DNA of 64,000 bases. It comes from Triglochin maritima. Lineage: Eukaryota; Streptophyta; Magnoliopsida; Alismatales; Juncaginaceae. Location of the stretch: positions 30,993,501 to 31,057,500 of the forward strand of contig OY821786.1 of NCBI GenBank assembly GCA_963682175.1, given 5' to 3'. The position numbers were made by a program, and so were the translations under genes. The notes under the pieces were generated by a model. The model did no database searches and had not been told where the DNA came from. It worked only from the letters and a program-made list of their open reading frames with translations. This document shows positions 1-10,563 of the stretch, in pieces. Each line of letters starts with the position of its first letter. Position 1 is the first letter of the stretch.

Positions 1-2017
1 CAGAATGGAAAGAAGCCCATAGTGGCCACCATGTCATAAAATAAAGGTTCGAATTGGATAGATCACTGAATGGAAAGAAGCCCATAGTGGCAAGATTAAG
101 ATTAAGGTGGCTTTGTTTTTTACATTTTTATTTTTTGGGATGTTAGTCATTCTATTCGATTTCCGTCATCTATATTTTATTCTCCATTTACTGTCATTAT
201 TGCAGTGATAAAATGAAGAACACTTGTTATGTAAGTCAATAGTTTGTTTTGCAATTTCAGGTTACGAATACTCCGGAACTTTACAGGCTCACATTTGTCC
301 CCTTCAAGTCTTCAACTACTTCACCTTAGCTGCTGAAGATGTGTAATGAACAAACACGTACAACACTTCTTCATCCACTTCATCCGACGACCGCATAACT
401 ACCTGCCCAAGTCCAACCATCATCCACTCACACAAGTCTAACCAAAATAATACCCTGCTTAATGTTGATGATTTGAACCCCATGCAGTCCCAACATGGTA
501 AAAAGTGTCACTAGTCCCAATATTCTGAAACTCTAGTATGTTGCAGCCACAACAACAAATTGGATTTGCAGCTACCTCCAGCTGACATTAGATGGGGCAT
601 AGCAAGCAATTTACATCCTACATCATTGACTATAAGCAAAAAAATCAACACAAACCTCAGATGGACTCAAGGTATCCAATATTGAACAAACTTATAACAC
701 AGCAAAAGTGTTACACATCCAATCCATCACCATTAGGAATAAAATGAGGATCAATCCACAAGATCCAAAAGACACGAATGAGATCCAAAAAGGAGGATCG
801 ATTTAGAAGATCCAAAAGACACCAAAAAGATCCAAAAAACACAAAATCCTACGATCAACAAGATCCAAAACAATAACCAGGATCGATCAAAATCATTTTC
901 AAGGAGTTTGACACATAGAAGCTACAAGAACAATTATCACTTGAACATATACAAATAACACGAAACAAATGCAACAAAACTAAACAAAATAGTAGATTAT
1001 AACATATATATTTCAAATCTATAGACAAAATAGGTCGTAGGTGGAGAGAAGGGGTCGGAAAATCTTTGGAAAACTCCAATTCAACCAAAATACAAAATAG
1101 AAGGAGAAGGGAAAATCTCTGGAAACAAATACCCAAATGACCAAATGTGAGAGAATGGAAGATCAAACGAATATCTCTAAAAAATCCCAAAAATCAGTTT
1201 TTTCTTCTCTTCAAAGCCACAAAAACCCAAGAACCCATTTCACGAAAGAAATCCAAAGCCCCTTTTCCACCAAATTAATCCATGAAAATCGCACTTTACT
1301 ATCAAAAATCCAAAGAACTCAGCTTTTTGTAGACCAAAGGTAAAGAAGGGAGAGAAAACCTGGTAGAATTGGAGGTTGGAACCAAAATTTTCAGCAAGTT
1401 GCTTGAGCTGATCGACGGTGACGTGGGAGGAATTGTCGAGGTTGTCGACCTATTTTGAATATGACGAGGAGAAGTTGCAATACTGTGTGGCTCCCGATCG
1501 ATGGGAACTTCCATGTCTGAAGAAATATATAGTAAGCTTACACGCTGAGGAAAGGGTGTGGGGGGTTGGAGGAGAGGGTGGAAGAAGGTTTTGGTGTAGA
1601 AGTGAAATTTAAAAAAATAAGGTTTTCACTGGCTATGGGAATTCCGAGAATAAAGCAAAATGTCAGGATCCGTAATCTGAAATTATTTTTTTCGTTTTTT
1701 TCTTGTGGCATGGTAATTTTTGGAGAGAGAAAGTGACATTTCTTGTCTTCTGGAGTGGTTTTGTTTGCCAAGTTGGTTTGGTGACTAAGCAAAAATTGAT
1801 GAGTTGGAATATCCAACTCACGGTGCGTGAGTTTTGGGGTGGAGAAGTGAGTAGAATACTACTTTTCCATATGCTTATAGGACTCAAGATTGTTACATGC
1901 AGAAGTCGACAAGTTACAAGTTTTTTAAACCATTTTATTTGTAAAATTAACTCCTGACATGTAACTCACGTGCTAAAATTAGTCTTAGTTGATCAAGATG
2001 AAATTCACACCTCAAAG
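1..2017. other. AT-rich flank without a recognised gene
   Basis: No convincing protein-coding gene is seen. A 24-bp direct repeat (starting GAATGGAAAG) occurs at 3-26 and 68-91. The remaining short open frames are small, overlapping and low-complexity. One possible exon on the minus strand is listed separately at 1360-1449. Confidence 0.5.
1360..1449 (-). CDS. possible internal exon of an unidentified minus-strand gene
   Basis: Read on the minus strand, 30 codons are bounded by an AG acceptor (1450-1451) and a GT donor just below 1360. They encode a peptide of ordinary composition (it includes TVDQLKQLAENFGSNLQFYQ), unlike the surrounding AT-rich sequence. An in-frame stop lies immediately upstream in the putative intron. 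I do not recognise the family and no other exon was found. It may equally be a chance frame. Confidence 0.2.
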
Positions 2018-2305
2018 TAGGGTTGTCAACTTTGACTTGGCTCGATAGCTCGACTCGAACTTGACTTAAAAAACGCTCGACTCTAGTTTAACTTGAAAAT
2101 GAAGGATTTTGATGAAAAACCAAAAAATCTTCAAACTTAGTTCAATAAACGAGCCGCTCGAACTCGAAAATTTTTGATGCTCGGCTCGATAGTTCGCTCG
2201 AATGTTTTAGTCCTTCATTTATAATTATTTTTTGGTATTTGATAACAACATAAGATAATATGCATGACTCAAAATTTCGCTTGACTCGGCACGTTTACAC
2301 CCCTG
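2018..2305. mobile_element. non-autonomous hAT element (MITE), 288 bp
   Basis: The element is flanked by a perfect 8-bp duplication, CCTCAAAG, at 2010-2017 and 2306-2313, the length typical of hAT. The ends are imperfect inverted repeats: TAGGGTTGTCAAC on the left, and CAGGGGTGTAAAC as the reverse complement of the right end. The interior is rich in CTCGA/GCTCG motifs, as in many plant hAT MITEs, and has no coding capacity. It ends about 170 bp upstream of the chlorophyllase start codon, so it sits in that gene's former promoter or 5' UTR. Confidence 0.88.
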
Positions 2306-2476
2306 CCTCAAAGGGTGAATTCAAAAAAGAACGGAATTATATATCCATGAAACTAAAAAATCATAAGAGTTTCTATTTTCTAAGGATATATGTGCAAAAT
2401 TCCTTGCATTATATATGACAAAACGAAAGGCTTGATGTTCGGCCCATCTTTCACAACCAAGCCTTCTCATCACTCT

Positions 2477-2725
2477 ATGGCCTCTACCAGTGTGTTCAAG
2501 ATGGGTGAACACCCTGTTACGAAACCCTTGTATGTTCCCGACAAGAGCTCGCCCTCGTCGTCGCCTCTGCCAACACCTCCTAAACCGCTTCTTGTCACTG
2601 CACCTGAAGACGAGGGTGATTTCCTGATGCTCCTTCTCCTCCCTGACTTTTGCGTCTTGAAGTCATTCTATTCGGACCTCATGGAACACATCACTTCGCA
2701 TGGTATTACTGTCGTTGCTCCGCAA
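2477..2725 (+). pseudogene. CLH: chlorophyllase exon 1 (broken gene)
   Basis: 83 codons from ATG (2477) to a GT donor (CAA|GTGAGT) at 2725/2726. The frame resembles the N terminus of plant chlorophyllases, the alpha/beta hydrolases that remove phytol from chlorophyll: a start like MASTSVFKMGEHPVT, then PPKPLLV, then FYSDLMEHITSHG and VVAPQ. The usual LHG oxyanion-type motif after the hydrophobic strand is not present; LLLPDF stands in its place. The next coding sequence that fits the family is at 17911, in matching phase 0, so the intron would be about 15.2 kb. Exon 2 carries frameshifts, so the gene as read here cannot give a normal enzyme. The family call is from recognition, not a search. 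Confidence 0.82.
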
Positions 2726-4544
2726 GTGAGTCCACCTTAATTACTTGTTTTATGAAATATTAAAAGATTATGTGGAACACATTTAAACCATTTCAATTAT
2801 TTTCTCCGGAAAACATATTTAGTATGAAAAATGATATAAATAGAAAAAATTACAGATAATCCCCCAAGGAAAAGTTGTATCTTACACTACTTCCCACCCC
2901 ATTTCTCACGTGTGGGACGTGGAGGGTGATGTGGAGGACCATGGAGGGTGGAGGAATCCAGCTCACATCGTGTTCAAAATTTGAAAAAAAATATTGTTAA
3001 AATTAAAAATTGTCAGTACATAGACAGAAAAGAGTGTTGCATTAAATCCTTCATTTCTTGATCTGGAATCTTCTCTCTTTCTTCCATCCTTCTATCAATC
3101 CAGTCATTTCTCCTCCTGTTTCTTCTTCCCTCTTTTTTCCATCCTTCACCTCAAATTCTTAGCCTTAGATCCTTCTTCTTGGACTGGAATATTCTCTTCT
3201 CTTGATCTTTCATTTGGTTTTCATGGTTGAAGGTTTTTAGAAGGCTCTTGCTACTTTACGATTGTGGATTGTTCAGGTTTAAGTTGGATTTTTTTTTGTA
3301 ATTTGGGTTTTCTTTGGTGGTTAAGTTATTACGTTTTGTATTTTTTGTTTACGGTTAGAGTTGAGATCATGTACCACATCGTGCTGAAAGCTCATGGCGG
3401 GATGATGAGGAGGAGAACCAATTTGGTCATCAAGCTCGACCAAGTCCCCATGCTGGACGGAGGTCAAGACCCATCGCTCCCCTCTCTTATTATGCTGATT
3501 TAGCTGGACGAACCTGATGACGTCGAGGTTGTGTCGAATACGGAGATTGTCGATAACGAGATTAAATCTACTATCTACCTCCAGAAAGGTGAATCCCTTG
3601 TTTCTTGAGGGAGAAGTTGCAACAACTTCCAACAATGAGGTCATTCGGGTGTGTTTTGGTGGTTTTGTATAACGGTATTACAAACATGTTGATAACGTTG
3701 TTTTATGTTTGTGGATAATGTGGCATGATGCATTTGAATGGTTCTTTTTATGTTGTTTTGATGTTTGTGGATAATGTGGTATGATGTATTTGTATGATTT
3801 TTGTGTTTTTCATGTCTTATTGAAATGGACTACAAAATTTAAGTATGGATTAGTCTAAGGATGAGGATTTCACTTCTCAACTACCACTCAAGCACACAAT
3901 CTATGAATTTATTTTACCCCACGATAAAACATACTGTCTCACTTACTCTTTCTTGATTGTTCGCATTTATCCGCAAACGTACCCCCTCTGCCTGTTAAAT
4001 TTACCCCTTCATCAATTACAATTACAATTACAATTACAATTACACAACAAAAATGCATTTTATTCGATGTAATTTAATTTTAATTACCCCAATCTACCAT
4101 CAAAGTTACCACAACTCGTATATATATTTACCCCAACATGCCTGCAACCCATCATTTGATACATTATATTTAATCATAATTTTCCCTTCTTCAAAATTAT
4201 ACAGTTATGTGAACCGTGTTGATGGATGACTTCCACGGTGAAATCAATTGCAATTGTAAAATGTTTGAACATGTCGGGATGTTGTGCTACAACATACTTG
4301 CAGTCTGGAAACAAAAAACAAATCAACAAGGAAGTCCATCCACAATATGTTATTCAGTGTTTAAGAAAAGATGTGAACAAAAATCTAGGTGATCTGCCCC
4401 CAAAAGATATCCCATTGGTGATGGATACATTTGGTAGGTAATAGGAAACAATAGAGTTCTGTATTTTCTTTGGATAGTAGTCGTTTCCAATCTCACGAAC
4501 GATCATTGCAAGTGATGGAAGGCCTAAGACCTTTAACGTTACCC

Positions 4545-6007
4545 TGTTGTGACATATAACTTACCCCGTCTATAAATTAGCTTTACCCCAACCAGACCCC
4601 TGCTATTGAATTCAACCAATTGGACACAAATTTCCTCATTCGATGTACACTGACAAACTTACCCCTACAAACAATAATTTAATTCCTTGTATTTAATCTA
4701 TTTTATCCGGCTACTGAATTCAATTTACATCGTCCATCAATTATGATTACCCCCACGAGCCATATTTAAAATCCCTCTACTTAATCCAATTTACCTTGTT
4801 ATTGAATTCAACTTACCACACCTATCATTTAGGATTACCCCCACGAACCATCATTTAATAAATTCTATTTCCATCCAGTAAATTTGTTGATCCAATTTAG
4901 CTTGCACACAGTGTTGATGGATGACTTCCTCAGAGACATTAGCTGAAATTGTAAAGTGGGTTGTGGCGGTATAGGAAACTAGGAGGTAACCTACTAGTTA
5001 ATATAGATGTGATAGAGGATAATTTCTTTCAACGTGATCAATAAGTTGGAGTAAGTAAGATCAACTTACCCTGACAATCCAAATTACCTTGCTATTGAAA
5101 TAAACTTAGCCAACCTATCATTCAGGTTTACCCCCACGAACCAACATAAAATTCATTCTATTTACTCTAAGTTACTTGTCCTACAAAAAACAATAGAGTT
5201 CTGAGCTTTCTTTGGAGAGGAGTCGTTCAAACCTCACAAACGATAATTGCAAGTGAACTAATTTTATGTAAAACATAAGGCGTTGGAGAAAAGATGTAAA
5301 CAAGATTCTAAGGTCATAACAATTCATTCAATTTCTTCTATTTAATCCAATTTACCCTGCTTCTGCATTCAACTTACCCTAATTAATAAATCCAATTGGT
5401 AGAAGGAATTATGGTAAATCTAGTTACGATAAGAGATAATTTTGTTTAATAAGTCGGGTAACTTGGAGTAAATAAAATGTATTAAATGATGGTTTGGGGG
5501 GGGGGGGGGGTAACCCTAATTGGTGGACGAGGTAAGTTGAATCTAATAGCAGGGTAAATCTAGTTGAATCGAGCATAGTACACAAAACAAATGTACTATG
5601 TAAAGACAAACTCAATCAACAAGATCCACTGGATCATGTCTTAGCTCTGACCTCAGCATGTCTTAGCAATTTCTTCTAGAAAAAATGGAGATGGAAACGA
5701 CTTTTAACAGTGTTCGCAATATTTAATCCAATTGGTAGAATAAATGGTAGGTTGGGGTCAATTTAGTTGCGATAGGGATAAATTTAATTTTAAAGGACGG
5801 GTAACTTGGATAAATAGAATGTGGATTAAACGATGGTTCATGGGGGTAACCCTAACTGTAAGAATGGGTAACTTGAATTCTATAGCAGGGTAGCTTTAGT
5901 AGAATTAAAGTTATGTTGGGGTAATTTTAGTTGTAATAGGGGGTAAGTTGAATTCAATAGCATGATAACTTGGGTAAATAGAAGGAATTAAATTATGGTA
6001 TGTGGGG
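4545..6007. repeat. degenerate TACCC / GGGTA repeat tract with opposite-strand halves
   Basis: Between about 4545 and 5400 variants of 'TTACCCC ... CTATTGAATTCAACTTACC ... TTAGGATTACCCCCACGAACCATCATTTAAT' (in short degenerate pieces) recur on the + strand. From about 5450 the same pieces appear as reverse complements (GGGGTAACCCTAAT, GGTAAGTTGAATTCAATAGCAGGGTA). The pattern continues past the Athila insertion at 14787-15910. This gives a large imperfect inverted-repeat character, as in foldback or long-TIR elements, but no clean termini or target duplication were found. Confidence 0.5.
5579..5729. repeat. copy A of a ~155-bp direct repeat (copy B at 16021-16183)
   Basis: The segment beginning CACAAAACAAATGTACTATG and ending with a TCTAGAAAAAA...GTTCGCAAT stretch is repeated in the same orientation at 16021-16183. 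Copy B has about 15 extra bases in the middle. The copies lie on either side of the Athila element, far outside its LTRs, so they belong to the host repeat tract. Confidence 0.7.
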
Positions 6008-6012
6008 GTAAC

Positions 6013-7204
6013 TGATGCATTGCATACATTGCATCATATGTCTTTCATTTAGATTAATTTTATATCAATAAATGCTACTGAGGTATGTGTTTAGTCTTAT
6101 TTACATAATACAGGGACCTGAATGCAAATTACCCATATCCCAAGCATAAATGCGTGCAAGACACTCATTTCTGTCATAAAGACCAAGTTCAAGATTATCG
6201 GGATTCAAATGGAAGTCCATCCAAGCATAAAAGCATTCAAGGACCTAATTACAAAAAGGCCAAGGACTTAAGCACAAAAGTAGCCAGGGACTTAAATGCA
6301 AAAAGCCGAGGACCCGACTGCAAATTACAAGTACCAAAATATTATTTTGGAGAAGTTCTAAAGAAAAATCAATTTGGATCTCCAAACATATGAAGAAATA
6401 AATTCGGAGCTCAAAAGAAAAGAAAGAAATCAATCCAGACGCGCAAAAGACATTTAAATCATACCATAAACACACAGGAAAAATCCGGATCCAATTAGAG
6501 CGAAATTTGCGGCGATTCTGCCGCACATTACATGCAACTTTCGGCGAAAACGCCGCACCCCTTGCGATTCGTGGCCCCGGATTTTGTCCAGTCGTGCCAT
6601 GACGCGTGTACTTTCCTATTTTATACTTGGGTCCCTTGTATCGGCTATAAATTGCCCCGAAATTATGTTGTAAAGACATTCTTCTCTTTAGCAATAAAAT
6701 TCTGTTCTTTTATTTTGTGTTCTTTAGTTTTCTTTTATAGTTTCTCTAGGACCCCTTCTCCTTCCCTCCATCCATGAGTTTCTAACTCTCTCCAAAGGGT
6801 GGGGGTGACGGATTTAGGGTGATGAGAAGAAGAATGATGTTATTATTTTAATTTCGTGTTAGTATATTTTGATTACTTGAGTTTATGTTGAATCATTTAT
6901 CATGTAATGCTTTATAACTAATGTGATTTATTATAAGTTTCAGAATTCTCTAAACAAAACCCGATATCTAATCCCCCACCCGCTGGACTCTCATCCATCT
7001 TTGCTTTATTCTTAGTTTGTTTTTGTTGTTCTTGCTTTAGAAATAAAAAAAATCCAAAAATCTAAACCAACCTTATTTCTCTCTCTTTCTTTCCTTAATC
7101 GAAAATCACAAAAATAACAATATCTCTCCCTCCTTGTGTTCGACCCGTACGTGTCACGTCTTCATTGACCCCGTGCACTTACGGTATAAATAAAATTCTC
7201 ATCA
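6013..7204 (+). repeat. 5' LTR of the pol-less Athila element
   Basis: TG...CA termini, matching 13594-14786 almost base for base. A TATAAATTG motif at about 6646 is a candidate TATA box and AATAAA-type signals follow near 6694. The last ~60 bp carry the GACCCGTA...CTTCA...GTGCACTT motif shared by every Athila-like LTR in the window. Confidence 0.93.
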
Positions 7205-7210
7205 AGTTTT

Positions 7211-7228
7211 TGGCGCCGTTGCCGGGGA
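7211..7228 (+). other. primer binding site, tRNA-Asp type
   Basis: TGGCGCCGTTGCCGGGGA lies six bases after the 5' LTR. It is the PBS used by Athila elements and is complementary to the 3' end of plant tRNA-Asp. Confidence 0.9.
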
Positions 7229-8578
7229 GGCGACGAAGATTTTGTTTATTTTTTGTGATTTCGATTCAATTCTGTTTATCGTGTGCGCGACCTAACTATG
7301 TGGGTTTGCGTTTCAGGAGACAACAGAGTGCGCGGCGAAATCCGGGCACATTCGGAGGAAGAAGGACGGCGGAATCTCCGCACACAAAGAACAACTCGCG
7401 GCAGATTCGCCACACGTTTGGAGCATCTGGGCTTCAAATTTCTCTGGGTCGTCTCCATCTCTGAGTGGACGCGTAGAGCGACTGGAAATTTTCGAGAGCG
7501 GGCGGTGAACCCGACTGAGCGTGCGTAGGTAACCTTTGTTGCCTTTTTTCCTCATAATTTCTAGTTTCGGAAAATTTCCTTTTTAGAACTGCACGTGTTA
7601 GGTTCAAATTCCATAATTGGCAATAATTCAACTCTGACCTAAAAAATTGGCAAAATTAGAAGGACTTAGTGCACTCATCATATAGTGTTTTGTTTGCATT
7701 ATTCTTGCTAAATTCTTGATAATTAAGTTTTGTTGAAGAGTGCTGGAGGCAAGGTACGTGCGTGGTTTTATCGATTGCATTTAAGCATATAATCTAGTTT
7801 GCATACAACCTTGCAATTGCCCCCCACTAAAGACCAATGTTTGACTATCTTTTCTAGATTTAAGTTAAACTATCTTAAGGGCAACTCCATAGGAAAAGAT
7901 ACGGTGGGGATTTCATCACCCTTCCGTAGCCCACAAATCACAATCCAAAAGTGTCACCCAAGCCATAAAACTAAAATTAATTAGACATTGGCCCCTAAGG
8001 ACTCGGACTCAATTAAGGATAAGATTGGTTTGACTTGCTATGACTTGAAGCTGATCGAATTTAATTTGGTGTCTAGAAAGTGTTTTTGTGTGGACGTAAG
8101 TCTTCCAAGCGAAGTGGTTGTCTAATTGGCACCGACTCTGTCGGAAGCGCCCCCACTAGCTATACACTGCCTGGCCAATTTGGTTTGATTAGTGAGGGAG
8201 GTGAATCAAGCGAATCAATTCGACTCAACCAGTTACGAGTCGTCTAGATTTAAGCGACACTAGGTCCAGGATTGTTTGAACCGTGCTTGTTTAGGAAACT
8301 TCTGACCAACCCTCTTATCTATCTTTTAGAGTTAAGTTTCCCTTCTCATCTGAGTCTTCTTTCTCCTCTCATCTCAATTCTCTAGATTAGGATTCCTTTC
8401 TCATCTTTCCCCCTTCTATTGTTTGTTTCCATTTTTGAAAAAAACAAAATTATAAAAAAAAACAAAAAAACAAAAAAAACAATTGATTCTTGAATTTGAA
8501 TTTGAATTTGGAATTTAAATTTTGAATTTGAATTAAAAAATTGATTCAAACCGGTGCACTCTGATTTGGGTTCGGGAC
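7229..8578 (+). other. leader (5' UTR) of the pol-less Athila element
   Basis: About 1.35 kb between PBS and gag with no sustained reading frame. It contains the segment ACGGTGGGGATTTCATCACCC near 7901, which is related to the leaders of the other Athila elements (reverse complements near 31390 and 60405). An A-rich and GAATTT-rich stretch lies just before gag at 8450-8540. Confidence 0.6.
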
Positions 8579-9169
8579 TTGAGCAATCGACTCTCACGAG
8601 TTCATCTAGATTCCAGTCGGGAGCTTAGCCCCAATCCACCTGTTGCATCACCTCACCCGGATCCAATTGGTGAGAATGTTGTGGACCCACCTGTTGCCCC
8701 ACCTAGGACTCTGAGGGATCGGTGCTACCCAACGATGGCTGCTCAGCCATCGTGCATCGTTATGCCCACCATACCGGGTCGCGACTTCGAACTGAAAGCA
8801 CAATACATGAGTGTGTTGCCCAAGTTCACCTCTAGGGAAGACTCATATCTCTTCCTTAGAGAATTTGAGGAAATCTTCTCCCTTATGCAATACCAGAATA
8901 TCTCTAAGGAGGCAGTGCATCTTAAATTCGTGCCTCTAGAAATTCAGGACGACGCTAAGAAATGGCTATATAGTCTAGCCGAAAGATCTATTAGGAGTTG
9001 GGCCGAGTTTTTTCAAATATTCTTAAAGAAATATTTCCCCAACCATATGACTATTATGATTAGGAATGAAATTGTTGCATTCGTTCAATCTGAGAGCGAG
9101 CCGTTCTATTCCTATTTAGAAAGATTTAAAAGTCTATTGACCCAATGCCCTCATCATGAAATTCCAAGA
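8579..9169 (+). pseudogene. Athila gag, N-terminal part, cut by a solo LTR
   Basis: An open frame runs from 8579, with the first in-frame ATG at 8735. It encodes the retrotransposon gag domain: AAQPSCIV, then LPKFTSRED, DDAKKWLYSL, SIRSWAEFFQIFLKKYFP and LERFKSLLTQCPHHE. The same motifs occur in the intact polyprotein at 25352-30979. The frame stops just after 9169, where a solo LTR is inserted, and gag resumes at 10564 with the residues expected next (QLCQIIYEGL). The normal gag start codon appears to be lost. Confidence 0.88.
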
Positions 9170-10558
9170 TGACAATGTTGGCTTTTTGGCCTTAATCTAT
9201 GTTTTGATGATTTATTTAACCTAATCTTAATTATAATATTGTAGAGTAGCACACATATTTCATTGCATATATATTGCATTGTGCTAACCTCTATAGGTGA
9301 TCAAGACTCAAGGAAGAAAGGAAAATCAAGTCAAGACATGTAATCAAGCTCATTTGAAGACATGTATTTTATATTTCTTTGAGTCCCCCAAACTTAGACC
9401 AGAAAACACTAAACCTGAACTCTGAAAGTCTGCCCACATTCGGTCGACCGCAATAGGCCGTTCGGTCGACCGAATGATCAAGAATCCTATGTGTTTTCAC
9501 TGCCCATTTTCGGTCGACCGTGTTTTTACTTTCAGTCGACCGTCCAAACTTATTTTTTCGACCGTTACTTTTGTCGTATATACACAATGGTCGTATTCGT
9601 ATTAAAACAATTATACCCCAAATACATTTCATGTATCGGTCGACCGAGGACCACGATCGGTCGACCGTTTGTTCATCTCTTGACAAACCCGAATCTCCTG
9701 TTGAAAATCGGTCGACCGCTAGACCTGTGTCGGTCGACCTAATATCCAATTGTTTGTCAATCCCAAAGTGCCTGGTACAAATCGGTCGACCGTTCCCCTT
9801 TAGGTGTTCGACCGATGACTTAAGTGTACCTAAGTCGTAGCGTTGGGCGGTCGACCGTTGCTTAAACTGTCGACCGAACCTTGTGCAAAACTGCCAAACG
9901 GTCGACCGTTCTTCACGTTTAGGTCGACCGAATTCAGCCAGAATTGGGTCCTGCATTTTCTGTTTTGTGTGATCACACATCAACTCACACCCAATCAATC
10001 CCAACGGCTCTATTCTCTCTAATGCCTATATAAAGAGTTGTAAAACACATTTTAACACAACTCTCCCACTACAAACTTGTCCCAAACTTTAGAGAGAATC
10101 CCAAACACTCCAAATCTCAATTTCCACACTTTAGTGATCAATTCCTTAATCCTACTCAAGTATGCTCAAGAATTAGAGAGTGTTGTTCCACTCAACCTTT
10201 GTTCAAGAAGCAAGGACTTCGGTGAAAGCCCGAAGTGTTCCTCTCGGATTGTGAGAGAAGAAAGTCAAGCTCGCGAGGTTGTTCGCGGAGTTTGTTTTGT
10301 AAAAGGCGTTCTCTCCCGGCCCGGAACGGGGAGTGGTTAGTGAAGACGTAGGCGGAGCTCGCGGAGTCGAGCGTAGCTTACAAGAGAGGACTAGGACCCG
10401 GGTGGGGTGCCGAACCTCTATAAAAACCGACGCGTCATTGTGGTTTGCATTTTCACTTTCGTTACTTGCTTGTTTTGTTTAAAATTCCGCTGCGCATGTT
10501 GATTGCTTAAACAAGTAGGTGATTAGCGTAAAAGTGATTAGTGGACCCATAATACACA
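9170..10558 (+). mobile_element. solo LTR inserted in gag, ~1.39 kb
   Basis: Starts TGACAATGTTGGC and ends ATAATACACA, flanked by CAAGA (9165-9169) and CGAGA (10559-10563), a 5-bp duplication with one mismatch. Removing it with one duplication copy rejoins the gag frame. The opening (GTTGGCTTTTTGGCC, then TGTTTTGATGAT) resembles copia LTRs of the SIRE/Maximus type, but the lineage is not certain. A TATATAAAG box lies near 10027. The region upstream of it, which would be U3, carries the CGGTCGACCG palindrome cluster. No internal region, PBS or partner LTR is present. Confidence 0.75.
9441..9930. repeat. cluster of ~15 copies of the palindrome CGGTCGACCG
   Basis: Nine perfect copies start at 9441, 9463, 9511, 9637, 9658, 9709, 9783, 9848 and 9899. 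Six more with one or two changes lie near 9533, 9558, 9731, 9808, 9868 and 9920. Spacing is irregular (about 20-130 bp), so this is not a simple tandem array. The cluster lies within the solo LTR, ending about 100 bp upstream of its TATA box. Confidence 0.95.
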
Positions 10559-10563
10559 CGAGA

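Larger units (their letters stand above)
2726..6007. other. 5' part of the chlorophyllase intron, filled with degenerate repeats
   Basis: No intact gene is seen. 2726-3950 is AT-rich with short frames of unknown origin (for example around 3360-3600). From about 3960 it is dominated by short TACCCC-type motifs, an AATTAC hexamer run near 4016-4050 and a 15-base G run at 5496-5510. Modules recur: a GTGTTGATGGATGACTTCC-like segment near 4217 and 4912, and an AACAATAGAGTTCTG segment near 4450 and 5187. The Athila element at 6013 is inserted in this repetitive tract. Confidence 0.6.

Noticed and set aside
6245..6694. 149-codon minus-strand frame, repeated at 13826-14275
   Set aside because: It lies inside both LTR copies, so its repetition reflects LTR identity. 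The composition is low-complexity and no family is recognised.
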